A DNA stretch of 64,000 bases, from the NCBI GenBank assembly GCA_008973525.1, contig WACJ01000446.1:53696-117695 (forward strand), given 5' to 3'. Numbering within the stretch: the first letter of the stretch is position 1; each line of letters starts with the position of its first letter. This document shows positions 46,607 through 58,540 of this stretch, piece after piece. The notes beneath the pieces were generated by a model. The model did no database searches. It saw only the letters and a list, made by a program, of their open reading frames with translations, and was not told the origin of the DNA. The DNA is from Stenopsyche tienmushanensis. Its lineage: Eukaryota; Arthropoda; Insecta; Trichoptera; Stenopsychidae. The position numbers and the translations under genes are program-made.

Positions 46607-47443
46607 ATGGTCGACTTCAACCGCCCCTCTTTCTTGTCGTGTTTCGCAGATGTCGTCCGCATAGGCCCCGACGCAGGCCCGGAGGACCTGTCTCGGGACG
46701 CGCGCGTCGTCATGCCGCCCGAAGAGCCCGCGAAACTCGTCGAAGACGACAAGTCCGGCAACTCCCCCCAACAGTTCTGTCTTCGATGGAACAACTACCA
46801 AACCAACCTGACCACCGTCTTCGACCAACTCCTCCGCAGCGAGTCCTTCGTCGACGTCACCCTCGCCTGCGACGGTCGGAGCCTCAAAGCCCACAAGATG
46901 GTCCTGTCGGCTTGCAGTCCCTACTTCCAAACTTTGTTCTTCGAGAACCCCTGTCAACATCCCATCGTGATAATGCGCGACATCAAGTGGTCCGAGCTCA
47001 AAGCCGCCGTAGAGTTCATGTACAAGGGCGAGATCAACGTCTCTCAGGACGAGATCGGCCCTCTGCTTCGAGTCGCCGAGTCCCTCAAGATCAGGGGCCT
47101 CGCCGACGTCAACGGCGAGCGCGAGACCGCCGCCGCGGCTTCCGAGCCGGGCGCTTCTTCGCCCGGAGGATCCTCCTCCTCTAAGAAGTCCAACCATCGC
47201 CGCGACGAGGGCCCCTCGGCGCCCAAGTCCCGCAAGAGGCAGAATCCGTCCGGAAGCCGCAGCCCACCCGAATCGCCCCCGCGGACGTCGGTCGCACCGC
47301 CGACGCCCGTTCCTACGTCCTTGCCGCCGGTGCCGGTCCTTCCTCTGCTTCCTCCGTTGCCAGTCGTGCCTCCCATCTCCATGCACTCCGACGACATGGA
47401 AATAAAACCGGGCATCGCCGAAATGATCCGCGAGGAAGAAAGG
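46607..47443 (+). CDS. bab: bric-a-brac-type BTB transcription factor, first coding exon (partial)
   Basis: 279 codons from the first in-frame ATG (46607) after an upstream TAG to a splice donor at 47444. Residues 57-169 form a complete BTB/POZ domain of the insect TTK/BAB group: FCLRWNNYQTNLTTVFDQLL at its start, then DVTLACDGRSLKAHKMVLSA, CSPYFQTLFFENPCQHPIVI and, at the end, LKIRGLADVN. BTB domains of this group mediate dimerisation of nuclear DNA-binding proteins. Residues 170-279 are a low-complexity linker with an NLS-like KSRKR (207-211) and a proline-rich run (220-257). The last residues, IKPGIAEMIREEER, match the conserved lead-in to the Bab DNA-binding (BabCD, Psq/AT-hook) region as I remember it, and this favours bab over lola, ttk, fru or br. 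That DNA-binding region must lie in later exons outside the window. bab controls limb, ovary and pigmentation patterning in Drosophila. An apparent earlier start at 46544 is a GTG and is not used here. Confidence 0.82.
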
Positions 47444-47449
47444 GTAAGT
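47444..47449 (+). other. Splice donor (GTAAGT), phase 0
   Basis: agg|gtaagt at the end of the REEER motif. The exon from 46607 to 47443 is exactly 279 codons, so the intron is phase 0. The frame runs on only to a stop shortly after (47504-47506) and loses all family likeness immediately past the donor, as expected for intron sequence. Confidence 0.85.
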
Positions 47450-49305
47450 CCAATTCGCTTTTTACCGCTCGCCCCTATTCGATTTGAACGCGCGCGCGCC
47501 CGATAAAACTTTTGCCTCCGCGCGACCGATAACCGCCCATGTAAACAAATGCAACTTTGACAGAAGCGCACAACCCGACCGAATTTAAAACACCCCGACG
47601 CCGCCACCCTTACGCATTAATTTATTTCGCAAATTCATAAATATCAAAGCCGCCTCGCAAAACAAATCAAAACACCCCACACCCGAATGAGCTTTCAAAA
47701 GCTGGCATTTATATTCAATCGTCAAATCTTCTTTTTTTGCACATTTATCGCGCAATAATTTTTCACACCGACAATTTGCAAATATTCAAAGCTCCCAAAT
47801 AAAAATCACATCACACTAAAAATACACCAAATCGATCGACTATGTACAGGATCGCACAAGAACGAACAGATGGAACAAAAAAATCAAACGCGTCCCAATA
47901 TCTAATTACGATTTAATCGCGGAAAATATCAACCTAAAAAACGCGATTGTGCATCAACACAACGCCGGCGTCTCATATTTTTACAATTATTTATTTTATT
48001 TATTATATTGGATTAAGATAAATTAAATTGCCCAAAAAGACCCGCATGGGCGCGTGCATGCACACCAACGCAAACAAACGCACACGGACGCACGCAGCAA
48101 TGCGTGTTACGTTGCTCCGGTGAGAGATAAGATAGCGGCGGCTCGTAATATTTTATTATTTCCTCGTATGTAACATTAAGTTATTTTTTTATTTGCATTA
48201 GTACATTTATTTACAACATCACAAGTCGTGTTTTAGGAAAATGATAAACGATACTAAACAAATATTCAGATAAGGACGCAGTAAAAACGGACGTATAGAC
48301 AATGCGTATTTAAATATGGAATGTTTACTGTTTTTCGGCAATCTGTCCGAAGCGCAGGGGAAGTTTAAATTTTAATTTTTGCACGAGAATCGGAACAAAT
48401 TTTGATAAAATCGCGGAAATTTACGTCGATTTATGCGAGACAATTTTATAAGAAACGAATTTATCAAACATTTCCTTTCCACATAAGATTAAATAAGAAT
48501 TTTAGATATAACGATATATTTGATAATTGTAAATCCAAATAATAGAAAAAATACACTAGAATACTAAAAAAATCAATTTGATCGGCCAAATATATTTTTT
48601 TTTTAAATAAGGAACATTCATAAATAAGGTTCAGGATCTTAATATTAAAAAAATAGACGATGTTAATCACATTACATCGACGATAAAATTTACAACGCCT
48701 AGATGTAATAAATTTAATTTCCCAAATTAATCAAATATCGCTTTTCATCATAACGAGGCACACACAATATCTTTAATTTAATTTATCTAATTTTATAGCC
48801 GCATTCGTGTCAATAATGAGTGACGATTGTGCGCTCTTGGCTTTTTATTACAATTAAAACATTCGTTCGGAGAGATAAAAAAATACATTAATAAAATAAA
48901 AACCGCCGCAATCAACCCATATTAAATGCTTCATTGTTTGCTCTCGCGATATGTATCTAACAGTGAAGGTTCTCGTGTTTCTTTCGCGTATGACGGCGAC
49001 TTAGAAATCGTTTAGTTTCGGAGACATTGCCGCGTTCGTACGGAGCTTTCGTCGTAATGGCGATTTTAATTATTCGCAAAATCACGCAAATCGGACGGGG
49101 AAAATCTTGCGAGTTTTTGTCCGACGGACGGGCGTTTGTATTTTCTTGCTTGCATCCAGCGAATACATATTGAAAGCATCCAGCGCTTTAATAATCGCAT
49201 GATTTATTTAAATTATGAGTCTAAATCATAATTCATTAATGGATTTATTAGGTTCGCAGCGGATAAATTGGGGATGTGCAGAAAACACATGTTGAACGTC
49301 TTAGA
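47450..49305 (+). other. 5' part of the bab-like intron, no recognised element
   Basis: The GC-rich character fades by about 47560, then the sequence is AT-rich. The intron appears to run to the end of the window (over 16.5 kb), since no BabCD-encoding exon was found downstream. This first 1.9 kb is free of recognised TEs and could hold regulatory sequence, but no site can be named. Confidence 0.4.
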
Positions 49306-49309
49306 TTTT

Positions 49310-49500
49310 GTATAGTTTGCGTGCGCCGAATTTTGATCTTGTTATAAAGGTTCGAGCTCAAATCCAGATTGTGGAACAAATTTGGGAGATCATAAGCGTT
49401 AATATTTCCACGTATTAAAAAAGAAACATTGAGGCGATTAATAGTGTCGTGCAAGATCGCCCATGATTTGCGATAATACTTGAATTATCATTTGTATTTT
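49310..49500 (+). repeat. Unclassified dispersed repeat, family Z
   Basis: Shares gttataaaggttcgagctca and aatccagattgtggaacaa with 30790-31000. It directly precedes a family X copy. Confidence 0.45.
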
Positions 49501-49511
49501 TAATAAAGTGT

Positions 49512-49830
49512 AGAGTGGGGATATTGCGCGTTTATTTTTGCAAATAATACTTTAATTTCTGCCGTTTAATATTGATTTTGGTCATTAAAGCGGGTCGTTT
49601 TTAATGTTGTTAGGGTTTGGCACCCGTCGGATGTCGTACGCAAACGATGGGGGTAAATCCTGAGGGTTGCAGGACGAATGCACTATCTATTCTCACTTTC
49701 TTACTGGTCGTGTTTGATTGTTGGCGTGCAAACTTATTTGCTGTTATCATGGTTTAATTTCGCATCGAATCTGTAGTATCGTTTCCGAATTGATATTGCT
49801 GAGCCCCTCTTGTCGCCCCCGTTTCTTTCG
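49512..49830 (+). repeat. Unclassified dispersed repeat, family X, uninterrupted copy
   Basis: Matches 34032-34270 plus 34557-34615 in order (tgtagagtggggatattgcg; aatttctgccgtttaatatt; ggggtaaatcctgagggttg; cttgtcgcccccgt) and so shows the site before the MITE insertion at 34281. Confidence 0.65.
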
Positions 49831-49833
49831 TCG

Positions 49834-50030
49834 AGGCCTTCCAGGCTAAGATGAGAGGCGCACGGGTGCGTCCGACCCTCGGACTGTGTCGCGATTCAAG
49901 ACGTCCCTCATGACGGGTTCCATGAGGCGATCGCAAATGGGGCCTACGCAACAATAGCAATAATCCTATTCTAATTTAATCCTGAAGGCATTATTTCTCC
50001 TGAAAAGTCCCATATGGAGATCGATTACAT
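49834..50030 (+). repeat. Retroposon-like tail
   Basis: caataatcctattc... then cccatatggagatcgattac and atccgat resembles the central part of the foldback element at 10545-10660 (gataatcctatcctt... cctatggagatcgcctacgt ccgat). Probably the 3' end of a shared non-LTR or SINE family. Family not identified. Confidence 0.35.
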
Positions 50031-51610
50031 CCGATAACAAATAGGCGACACCTCCAAAAGGCGAAACTTAAAATAAATATATATTTATTTTATGACGGAT
50101 CAAATTCATCAAAGTAAAATCAATCGTCTATCTAATTAGCATGATTGATTATCGACAGCTTAATATTTTATCAAGCGTGTAAACACCTAATTTATTAATT
50201 GGCGTTTTGTCGTTGATGAGTTTGGCTCTTCAAACAATAACTTTGAGCCAATCTAATCATCACATTCAAGATCTTGTTCGTTGATTTTTAATCGGAAATT
50301 CGAGAACTTCGATATAAAATCGGCATTGTTGGCGTGATATTCTAACGCTTATGAATCACTTTGCCATTTTCATTGTGAATAATCGACTCGCCAATAATCG
50401 AGTTAATGATGTCGACACGTACAATACGAATCGTAACATTACCCCGGCAATATTTATCACCAGTTATTAAAATTATTAATTTACGTATCGATACGCCATT
50501 GCATACAACAATCGACGGCATCCAAGCAAAGTGCGATTATTCAATAGTAAAATGCTTGCAACACTTTGTCCGAGAATCATCGATCCGACATTAACGCCCG
50601 TTTGATCATCGTCGATCGCCGGTTGAAGATTTAATCCGTTCGCCGTCATTAGTTCCATTCAAAATTTGAGCCGACGCTTGAGATAACAGCGCCAATCTGG
50701 ATATAATTCCAGATCCACAAGCAACAGGTTACTTGGGAACACGAGCGCTGGGTCGAAATATTTATCCGGCGGAGAAATTCGGGCGCCTTTTGGGGTAGGT
50801 CAAAGAGCGACCCGTCTCAAAGAACTCGCGGTCGAATCAGGAAACTTTGACATCGACATATTTTTGGATCGATCAAACCTTCGACGGGCAATGCTTCTTC
50901 GGCCGATCTTTATTTCGCGGCTTCGGTGCATTTATTCAGTTCAAATTTTCCCGCTAGAGGCAATTCGCACGGGAGGCGTGGCCTCCATCCCCACTCCGAC
51001 AATTTGCGATATTCTATTCGCTTATTTGTATCGGGTGGGGGGAAAACATGCGCGCTAGCAACAATTTCGTACGGCCGAGCTTTCAATATATTTCCATCCC
51101 GTTCGTTCGATCACCATCCCAATTATCCCGATGCTAATTATATATTCAGCGCGAAAAATGACCTCAAGTCGAGAGCAAGTCTTCGATTGAAGTCCGATTA
51201 TAATGCGACTAATCGATTCGAGTTCAACCGTGTGACGCTGAAAAAAATATTAACGTTAAATCGCATCGAATACAATCTGCAGTTTAATATTGCGTTTTTA
51301 AAGCAAAATTTATATATATATATAAATATAATCACTGCACATTTATTCCATGGATTCCTGGCTTGGAAATAAGCGACATTTTTGAGTCGTTTGAATAAAT
51401 TATTCCAGGTTATTTGGGCCATCGTAATACGTTTCTAACGTATTGTTTTGCATTAATTTTACGAGCCGAAATGATTTTTAAATGCCTATTTTCGAGATGC
51501 GTCCAAATCTGAATTTTTATGTCTTTCGGTATTCACGGTTTTCGATTTATTCGAAACGTTGCTCTAATACAGTGATTCTACTCTTCATATTTAGAACAAT
51601 TTAAAATATC
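50031..51610. other. bab-like intron, no recognised feature
   Basis: Somewhat GC-richer at 50560-51060, with 148- and 64-residue overlapping frames (50926-51372, 50864-51058) that are not family-like. No splice-bounded exon was recognised. Confidence 0.35.
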
Positions 51611-51614
51611 ATGG

Positions 51615-52450
51615 AAGTGTAAGAATTTGTACAATTAGTGCTCCTTCAGTGGTAGGCTCAATCAAGGGATTGGTTACACTTGCAAAGACAAGAAACCCTA
51701 ATATTATAACTACACACTGTTTTTTGCATAGAGAATCTTTGATTTCGAAAGCATTACCAGCAGCATTAAAACCTGTACTAGACCTAGAAGTTGTAAATAT
51801 TTTGAATTCATAAAATCAAGACATTTAAAAACATGCATGATTAAAAATCTTTGCATTTTCATGGAAGCTAAGTACGAGTGTTTGCTTTTTCACACTGGAA
51901 TTAGGTGGTTATCTAGGGGTAAAGTTTTATGTCGATTCATAGAACTTAAGAATGAATTATTAATCTTTTTTCGAAATGAAGGTAAGGATAATTTTGTAAA
52001 ACGTCTTCAGAATAATGATTGGTGTGCTAATGTGGCATATTTAGCAGATATTATTAATTATTTAAATAAAGTTAACACAAGCATTCGAGGACATTAAGAT
52101 TTTTTTTTGACATCCATTGATAAAATGACAGGATTTCGGAAAAAATAACTCTTTGGAAAAATCGAATGATTGAAAAAAATGTAGATATGCTTCCTTCACT
52201 TAACGAAAATATTCCCGAGGGAATTATTTCCGCAATAATAGAGCATTTAAATTTATTGGAAGAAAATATCTGGATAAGAAATCCATTTGCTACGATTGAT
52301 ATATCGTATTGTGAATTTTCATACGCTGAAGAAGAAGAATTAGTCTCATTGTCGGCTGATCATACTATAAAAATTAAATTTTCCGAAATGAACATGGAGG
52401 ACTTTTGCATTTCTGTTCAAGAGGAATATCCGGCTCTTCTCTCCTGGTGA
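51615..52450 (+). pseudogene. hAT transposase relic, Buster/ZBED5-FAM200-like
   Basis: Plus-strand pieces in three frames follow this family: SVVGSIKGLVTLAKTRNPNI then ITTHCFLHRESLISKAL (about 51648-51810), a frameshift at about 51806, FIKSRHLKTC, then GIRWLSRGKVLCRFIELKNE and WCANVAYLADIINYLNKVNT (51837-52097), another break, then LPSLNENIPEGIISAIIEHL and NMEDFCISVQEEYPAL (52166-52450). The usual CTDGAP region reads CTISAP, so a catalytic aspartate is lost. The N-terminal BED finger and the C-terminal dimerisation end are missing. It lies inside the bab-like intron in the same orientation. A dead transposon, not a domesticated gene. Confidence 0.8.
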
Positions 52451-55408
52451 TCTGAAATAGAAAATCGATAAAGTTTATTAATCTATGTGACTATCTATAA
52501 TCTATCGTCCGAACCTCCACTTTTTTATTTCATTGAAAATTAACAAAATGGCGGCGTTTGTTGTAAAATATAGAGAAAAACACATTTTTTGCACCATAAA
52601 TGAGGTGAAATTTTAAGTTATGATCAAAATATCAACAACTTGGAGATTCCGACGATAGCCATGATAGTGCTGAATATCGTATTAAAATTTGAAGTCGATA
52701 CAAAATATTTCGATACGTACTCTATGAAATAATAAAAAAATACTTCAATAAAACCTCATAACTTCGAAATCACAAAAAGAAGTTTGACTTTATCCTTGAT
52801 CCAATGGCTTTAGAATGCTTGTGGTGTTAGGAGATAAACTACTTTTATGTTTAGAAGTAATTCCACTAAGTATGAAACATGAAACATTGTGGAAAATCAA
52901 TAGGATTTAATAAATTTTTTCCGTCTTTTTTTTCACTTATTTAGGGAATACCTCGTTTTTATCAAACATTTTGAATCATTCATGCAAAACTTAAGGATCA
53001 GAAGGGTATCTTTTGGGATCAATGCATTTTAAATATATGTGCTTCAAACAAGCTCCAATAGATAACTACTTCGGCGTCCAAATGCAACTTTTAATATCGT
53101 GGGACAAAGACAATAAGCTGCACTCAAAACATATGCTGTCATCACCGGGCGCACTATTTTAATAACGCATAGGCGATTATTTTAAGTGTTGCCTAATTTT
53201 ATCTTCAGGAGGGAGGGAAGGTAGCAGACCCGAAAGAATATTTGACTATTACTGAGGCGTGAAATACATTGTCTATTTATGTTTCACGTACAGGCTACCA
53301 TAGATGTTAGATAAGCGCAAGTTTTACGGCCATAAATAATAGCGCATACCTCGTTACGTTTCGCATTTTGTACACAAAAGGAGGTAACATCCATCAACTC
53401 GATATTAGGACCAGCAATTAAGAGGTAACATCTCGGGCGGAGGTCCGGCCGCTGCTTAATTTTTGGCTTCTTGCACGTCGTTTGAGTTGGAGGCTTCTAT
53501 GGTGAATCGGTATAACGCGTGGCCAATCCGATTTTTTGTGCTTATTAATTTTATAGTCGTTGGGGGTAATTATGAAAACGACGAGATGGTCTCGTCGTTG
53601 AAGAACTGAGGCAAAATCCGAACGAGGCTGCCAAAGGAAGCGTGGAATTTGAAGCGCAACAAATGTGCTTAAATCCTATAAAGACAGCGTCTTTCAATGC
53701 ATTTCGAAAATTTCACAGAGACCAAATATATGATATGGAATGTAATTAATACATCATTCATTTGTACGTACAGACAATAATCGTAATCATTCGAAAATAA
53801 ATTTTGAAAAAAGTTTTTAAAGTTATTGACACCGTGATTGAACAATTTCTTCTTTCTGATGATCACTGGCTGTTACAAATTTTTGATTAAGTTTAAAATA
53901 AAACCTTTGGTTTTTTTGCTATTAGTGCGTTATGAGGCATTATGCTAACAATTATTATTCTATTAGCGTTTAACCTAAATTGAACATACCACAATTTGGT
54001 GAGTTAGCGAAATTCGTAACGCTTGATTTGGCGCAACCGCACAAATGTTAGAATTTGTATGCAAATTCAAGCAAAATTCGATTATATGAAAATGTTCAAT
54101 CAATCACTGGATTATCATGCATTATCAGTTTGTAATGTGAAATATTTTCTTAATCGATCGGTTTTTCTATGCCGTAACCCGTTTTGTATAACACACGGGC
54201 ACTGCACAAAATTCGATAAAAACCCGGATTCTTAATTTAGTCTATGAATTGTTTAACATAATTTTGCGTTTTTGGACTGTCTTCTATTTAATCGATGCTC
54301 CTCTTGCAATATCCAACACAGCGGTAATGATAGAAAAGGTTATCGGACAGACGGCAATCTTTTCCAGAGTTATTTATATAAAATCAGTTTATGCAGGGAT
54401 ATCGACTGACATTCCGTTAAAAACTTGCTCAAAAATATTCAGAAACTGACAAACAATCCATGATAAAACTGGGATATTGAACTGACCACGTCAATATGTA
54501 ATTTCGTGTGAGTTTCTAACAGGACTTCTTTAAGAACTTTGCAGGATCAACAAGTATTATCATTTTAGGCTACACTTATATAACTTTAAATTCCGTATTA
54601 TAATAATTATAAGTAGATATATGCAACGGAAGACCTAAAGTATTTGCAATGTCCATGCCCAAAAACGACCAAATTTATATCCACACAGATATACAAATGA
54701 TAACAAAGGCTGAACAGCTTTTTTTTTTTGAAGGCAATGTCAAAAGTACTTAATTGTATTGGAAAATTATTTTCGAAATGTACGGATCCCATTTTCCTCG
54801 CCAGGATGAAGTTTTGCAAGGCGATTAAAAAGCGCTTTCAAAATTGTTTGGGGGCTTTTTAAGCTTAATTCCAGAAAATAAAATGATACTTCAAATAAAA
54901 TTTTAATTACAGTGATATTTGCAATAAAGAAGTCTACGTTAGAGACTTCTTAATTAGAGACTCGTCCGTAGGTGTAATTTTGTAAATTCTCTTTACATAT
55001 TCATAATTAAAAGCTTAAAATTTAATTGCGACTTGCGGATATTCAAACAAACTTCGATCTTGGGTCGATTTTTCGCAGCGGCGGGCGCAAAAACGCAAAT
55101 GAATGGCAACAATAAATGTATCGAACAATAGCATTGTGTAATCGAAAATATCGCTCGTGAAGACAAATAAAATTTTCTGCTGTGGGCTTCGGCGCGGTTA
55201 CTTTTAACATATGAATAGAAAACGCTTTTTATTTTGCTGAACAAATATTTAAGAATATACAGACGCCCGCTGCGATAAAAAATCGCGAAAATCGTTCTTG
55301 ACGCGTTTCTTTTAGTGCTTCGCCCAAACGAAAATGATATACAGAAGATCCGCGGTGATCCGGCCCCGGTCTAATCCGGAGACCTATGTAATCCGACATG
55401 CCAATACA
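52451..55408. other. bab-like intron, no recognised feature
   Basis: AT-rich with short chance frames. Nothing recognised. Confidence 0.4.
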
Positions 55409-55416
55409 AGTAAAAT

Positions 55417-55948
55417 CAGTGGCGTAGTTAGGTAACCAAGGGCCCTGGGGCAAATTAAAAAATGGGGCCCCACTGCTATGTAAGCTGATTAGGTTTTATC
55501 AAATAAAAATATGAAATATACAAATACTTTAAAAATGCTAAGCTACTTAACGCTTTCGCGCGCGCACATCGTCAATCCCTTCGTCGCTGCAGCACATGAG
55601 TGCAAATAAACCTCGCGCCGGATTAGTCCTATGCCTACCGCGCTCCCAGACACAAAAACAAACCGTTTACAAAACATGGATCCAAAACATAGAGGAAGGT
55701 TATAAGGCGCTCTTTTTTTGTGATTGACAACACTGCCAACCTACAGAAAGAATTTAGGGGAATTCCCTAGGCATAACTTATGGATTTCTCTCAACTGAGT
55801 TGTCATGATTAAAGTGGGGTTGCAACCTGTCAAATTTATTTTGAAAATGGGAGAAATTTCCAAAAGTTCAGTTCAATCGAGATTTCTGGTAAGGATTCGA
55901 GGGCCCCGGGGCACTGCCCCGCCTAGCCCCTTGGTAGCTACGCCACTG
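55417..55948. mobile_element. hAT-type MITE (cagtggcgtag ends)
   Basis: It starts cagtggcgtagttaggtaac and ends ggtagctacgccactg, an imperfect inverted repeat of the widespread hAT cagtggcgtag type, with gggccccgg-type motifs inside both ends. The flanks agtaaaat (55409-55416) and agtatagt (55949-55956) agree at 6 of 8 positions, consistent with a decayed 8-bp duplication. 532 bp, no transposase. Confidence 0.7.
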
Positions 55949-55956
55949 AGTATAGT

Positions 55957-58285
55957 ACATATGTACGGCAAAGCTTTGTTAATGTAAAAATGCAAAAGTG
56001 AAATTCTAGACCGTCAAAATCAGATTGAATATATTTGTAAGTTAGCAAATGTTATACAAATTGTTCTCGACTTACGACCGAGATGCGTTCCTGGACTTCG
56101 TCGTAAGTCGAATTTCATACAAAATATTAAATTGTGTTAAAATAAAACATGTGTTTTAATTTATATATTTTATAACTGCTATGGCCATTGTGTTTATGAC
56201 ATTAATTTTATAATAGGAAACCTTGTATTACCTATGTATATCTCATCATTTTCCGATTACAAGTACTCCCTTTCAAAAAGTTTCAGACTACAAGAGGTCA
56301 GGGGCAATACTGTTCAAATATACTAAATATACTAAATACTTTTATTCTTGATTAGGCCGGGTTCAGGGGTTCGAACAATTGCATCCTTTAAAGGCAACCA
56401 CACAATATTTTAAGATTAAAATGGTCATAGTGTATTCACTACTTGTTTCTAATTACAATATGATTGATTTTATGTTGATATTTATATTTCACGTGATGTT
56501 CCAAACAGCTTTTCTGTCAACGTTAACGATTAGTCAAACATGATTTTATATTGTATTCAATGGAGTTTCAAGATTCTATTAATTATTATCAAGTCTAAAT
56601 TTGAAATTCTTCCCGATCTAGCTGTTCCCTACACTTTTTATTGTCGATTTTAACTTTCAATAATGGCTTTAAGTGTATAGGATGCTAATTTTGGATTTTT
56701 AGACATTGTATGTACTTAATAAAATATATGGTCTGCGATAGTAACTGTCCATTAAGATAGTGCTTATAAAATAACTTGCTTTTCTATAGCATTTAACATA
56801 CTTTATAGAATTTCTTTCAGTAAGATTCTAGTGGTTGCAATTTTCACACAACAACAAACAACCCTCTAATGAACAGAATTGAAATGTCATGAAAGCGATT
56901 TTTGATGTATTTATTTTGGTAGCATCGTAGTCCGTATAACCTTTGTAGAAAGTAGACTGCTGCTTCGCAAATAAAAGAATAATTCATAAAACATATCTAC
57001 TAGATTTTTATAACCCAAATCCATTGTCTACAAATTTGTTATGGTACTCTCAGTTTAAAAGCATAAAATAGCAATCGTTCAATCACAAGAAAGGTTAATC
57101 TACTTATCTTTATGGATGCAATATTTTCGAATTGCTCAATGGACATTGTGGCGTTTCCAAACTTTGGCGATTTAAATCAAACGTCTTATTGTAATTTAAA
57201 CACTTTCGAAAATCATATTACTGAGAATTCAGATTTGTTAAATATATCGAACATTCAAAAATGAAACGTTCAACGTTGCAGATATCGTCGAATTCTCTCG
57301 AACGATGATGGATGTCCATCATCTCTTAGATCTTAGATGGACCGAAATCTGATTAATATTATCAAGCGTTTATGATTTTTGAATCGAAGCATAGCTAGAG
57401 CTAATAAAATGTGGTCGATGACCACATTATTCGGCTGTGGAGCGACGTTATGCGATTTTTTTTCGATTCGGCGGAAACTAATAAGTTGTGAAATATTCGT
57501 TTGTGTCGTGTATAATTTACCGCCCCGTTTAAAATCAATGTTTCCAACATAAAAGGGTTTAGTGCGACCGTATCTTTATGTTCCTATAAGCATACTGATA
57601 AGTCGAATTGTACAATATTTTCGTCGAATTTAGTTAACTTAGATGTGCGTGTTTGGATTCCGTATTTGTGTTGGTGTTTATGTAATCTGTAATCTCCACA
57701 TTTTTATGGATGTCGCCACGTTTGAAACTCTTGTAAAACCATAATTGAACTGATTAAAACATTAAAGATATTGAATGAGGAATTGGATCTTACGTTGTTA
57801 TTAGTACGCGGCGTTTTAATCTAGGCGTTTGCAAGTGATTTGTTATTCTAGGACGACGTACTGGATCCTAGATTTACGCGGATGAATATGCATACATACG
57901 ATTGCCTGCGGGATGTAATTTTAAGTCGCAATTTGAGCAAACAAGGCCCACTGTTTGCGTCTTCTTTATCTCTGGAAATTTTAAATATTTTGGGTCAACT
58001 TTATGATGTGCACTCATCGTCTGATAAAAATGATGAGTAATTTTCGTCTTTTAGCCTATGTCTGCGTACATTGCCTCGTATTACATTCAAATATTTATAA
58101 AACGTTGAAATTTTTAACCAAATCTGATCCTTGAAAAACAGCCAGTGATATTGCATTTCAACTTCGGCATTTAACACCATATCAAATATTTGATTTCATC
58201 GTATTTGATTTCATCGTGTTTCAACATCGATGAAAACGCGTATAAAAAGACATGGACATCATATCAAATCAAGGGAAATTTTCTA
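55957..58285. other. bab-like intron; one pogo-like edge
   Basis: At 56063-56115 ctcgacttacgaccgagatg is followed by cgtcgtaagtcgaat, a small inverted motif in the style of Tigger-type ends. A perfect short hairpin aatgtggtc-gat-gaccacatt lies at 57409-57429. Nothing else was recognised. Confidence 0.35.
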
Positions 58286-58288
58286 TAC

Positions 58289-58540
58289 CAAGGGTACCCA
58301 ACCTTTTTTTCCTTGGAGGCTATTTTCCAATTTAAAATTTTCTCGGGGTCGTGGGAGGGAAAAGGGGGACTGGACTCCTTGCACTTCAGAAAGCCCTTTC
58401 TAGTAGAGTCAAAAAGGTCGCCTAGAGTAGTTTTCCACCATCTCCCTATGAAAACTACTCAGTCTTTAAAAACCTCCCACACTCCCTATCGAGACGTTCG
58501 CGAAAGCGTTCGTCAATACGCTCTGACTCTTAGCACATAG
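58289..58540 (+). repeat. hAT-like edge followed by retroposon family K
   Basis: 58289-58340 (agggtacccaacctttttt... aaaattttctcgg) resembles 9006-9060. From about 58345 the family K block follows: gggggactggactccttgca through cccacactccctatcgagac to gcgaaagcgttcg. The frame matches the 39587-39820 copy (GGLDSLHFRKPFLVESKRSP). The (ATG)n tail is absent. Confidence 0.5.

Noticed and set aside
46454..47386. Long minus-strand frame (310 codons) and plus-strand frame 46321-47184 (287 codons) over the BTB exon
   Set aside because: Both are by-products of the GC-rich coding exon in the 46607 frame. Neither has a recognisable domain, while the 46607 frame holds a complete BTB domain.
47444..47506. 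Frame continuing 21 codons past the BTB exon
   Set aside because: A consensus donor agg|gtaagt sits exactly where family likeness ends; the rest is read-through into the intron.
50926..51372. 148-residue frame as a second bab exon
   Set aside because: No BabCD-like motif and no convincing splice acceptor and donor pair; composition is that of intron sequence.
51837..52450. Domesticated ZBED-like gene
   Set aside because: Three frames, stops, a missing catalytic aspartate region and missing ends indicate a dead transposon.
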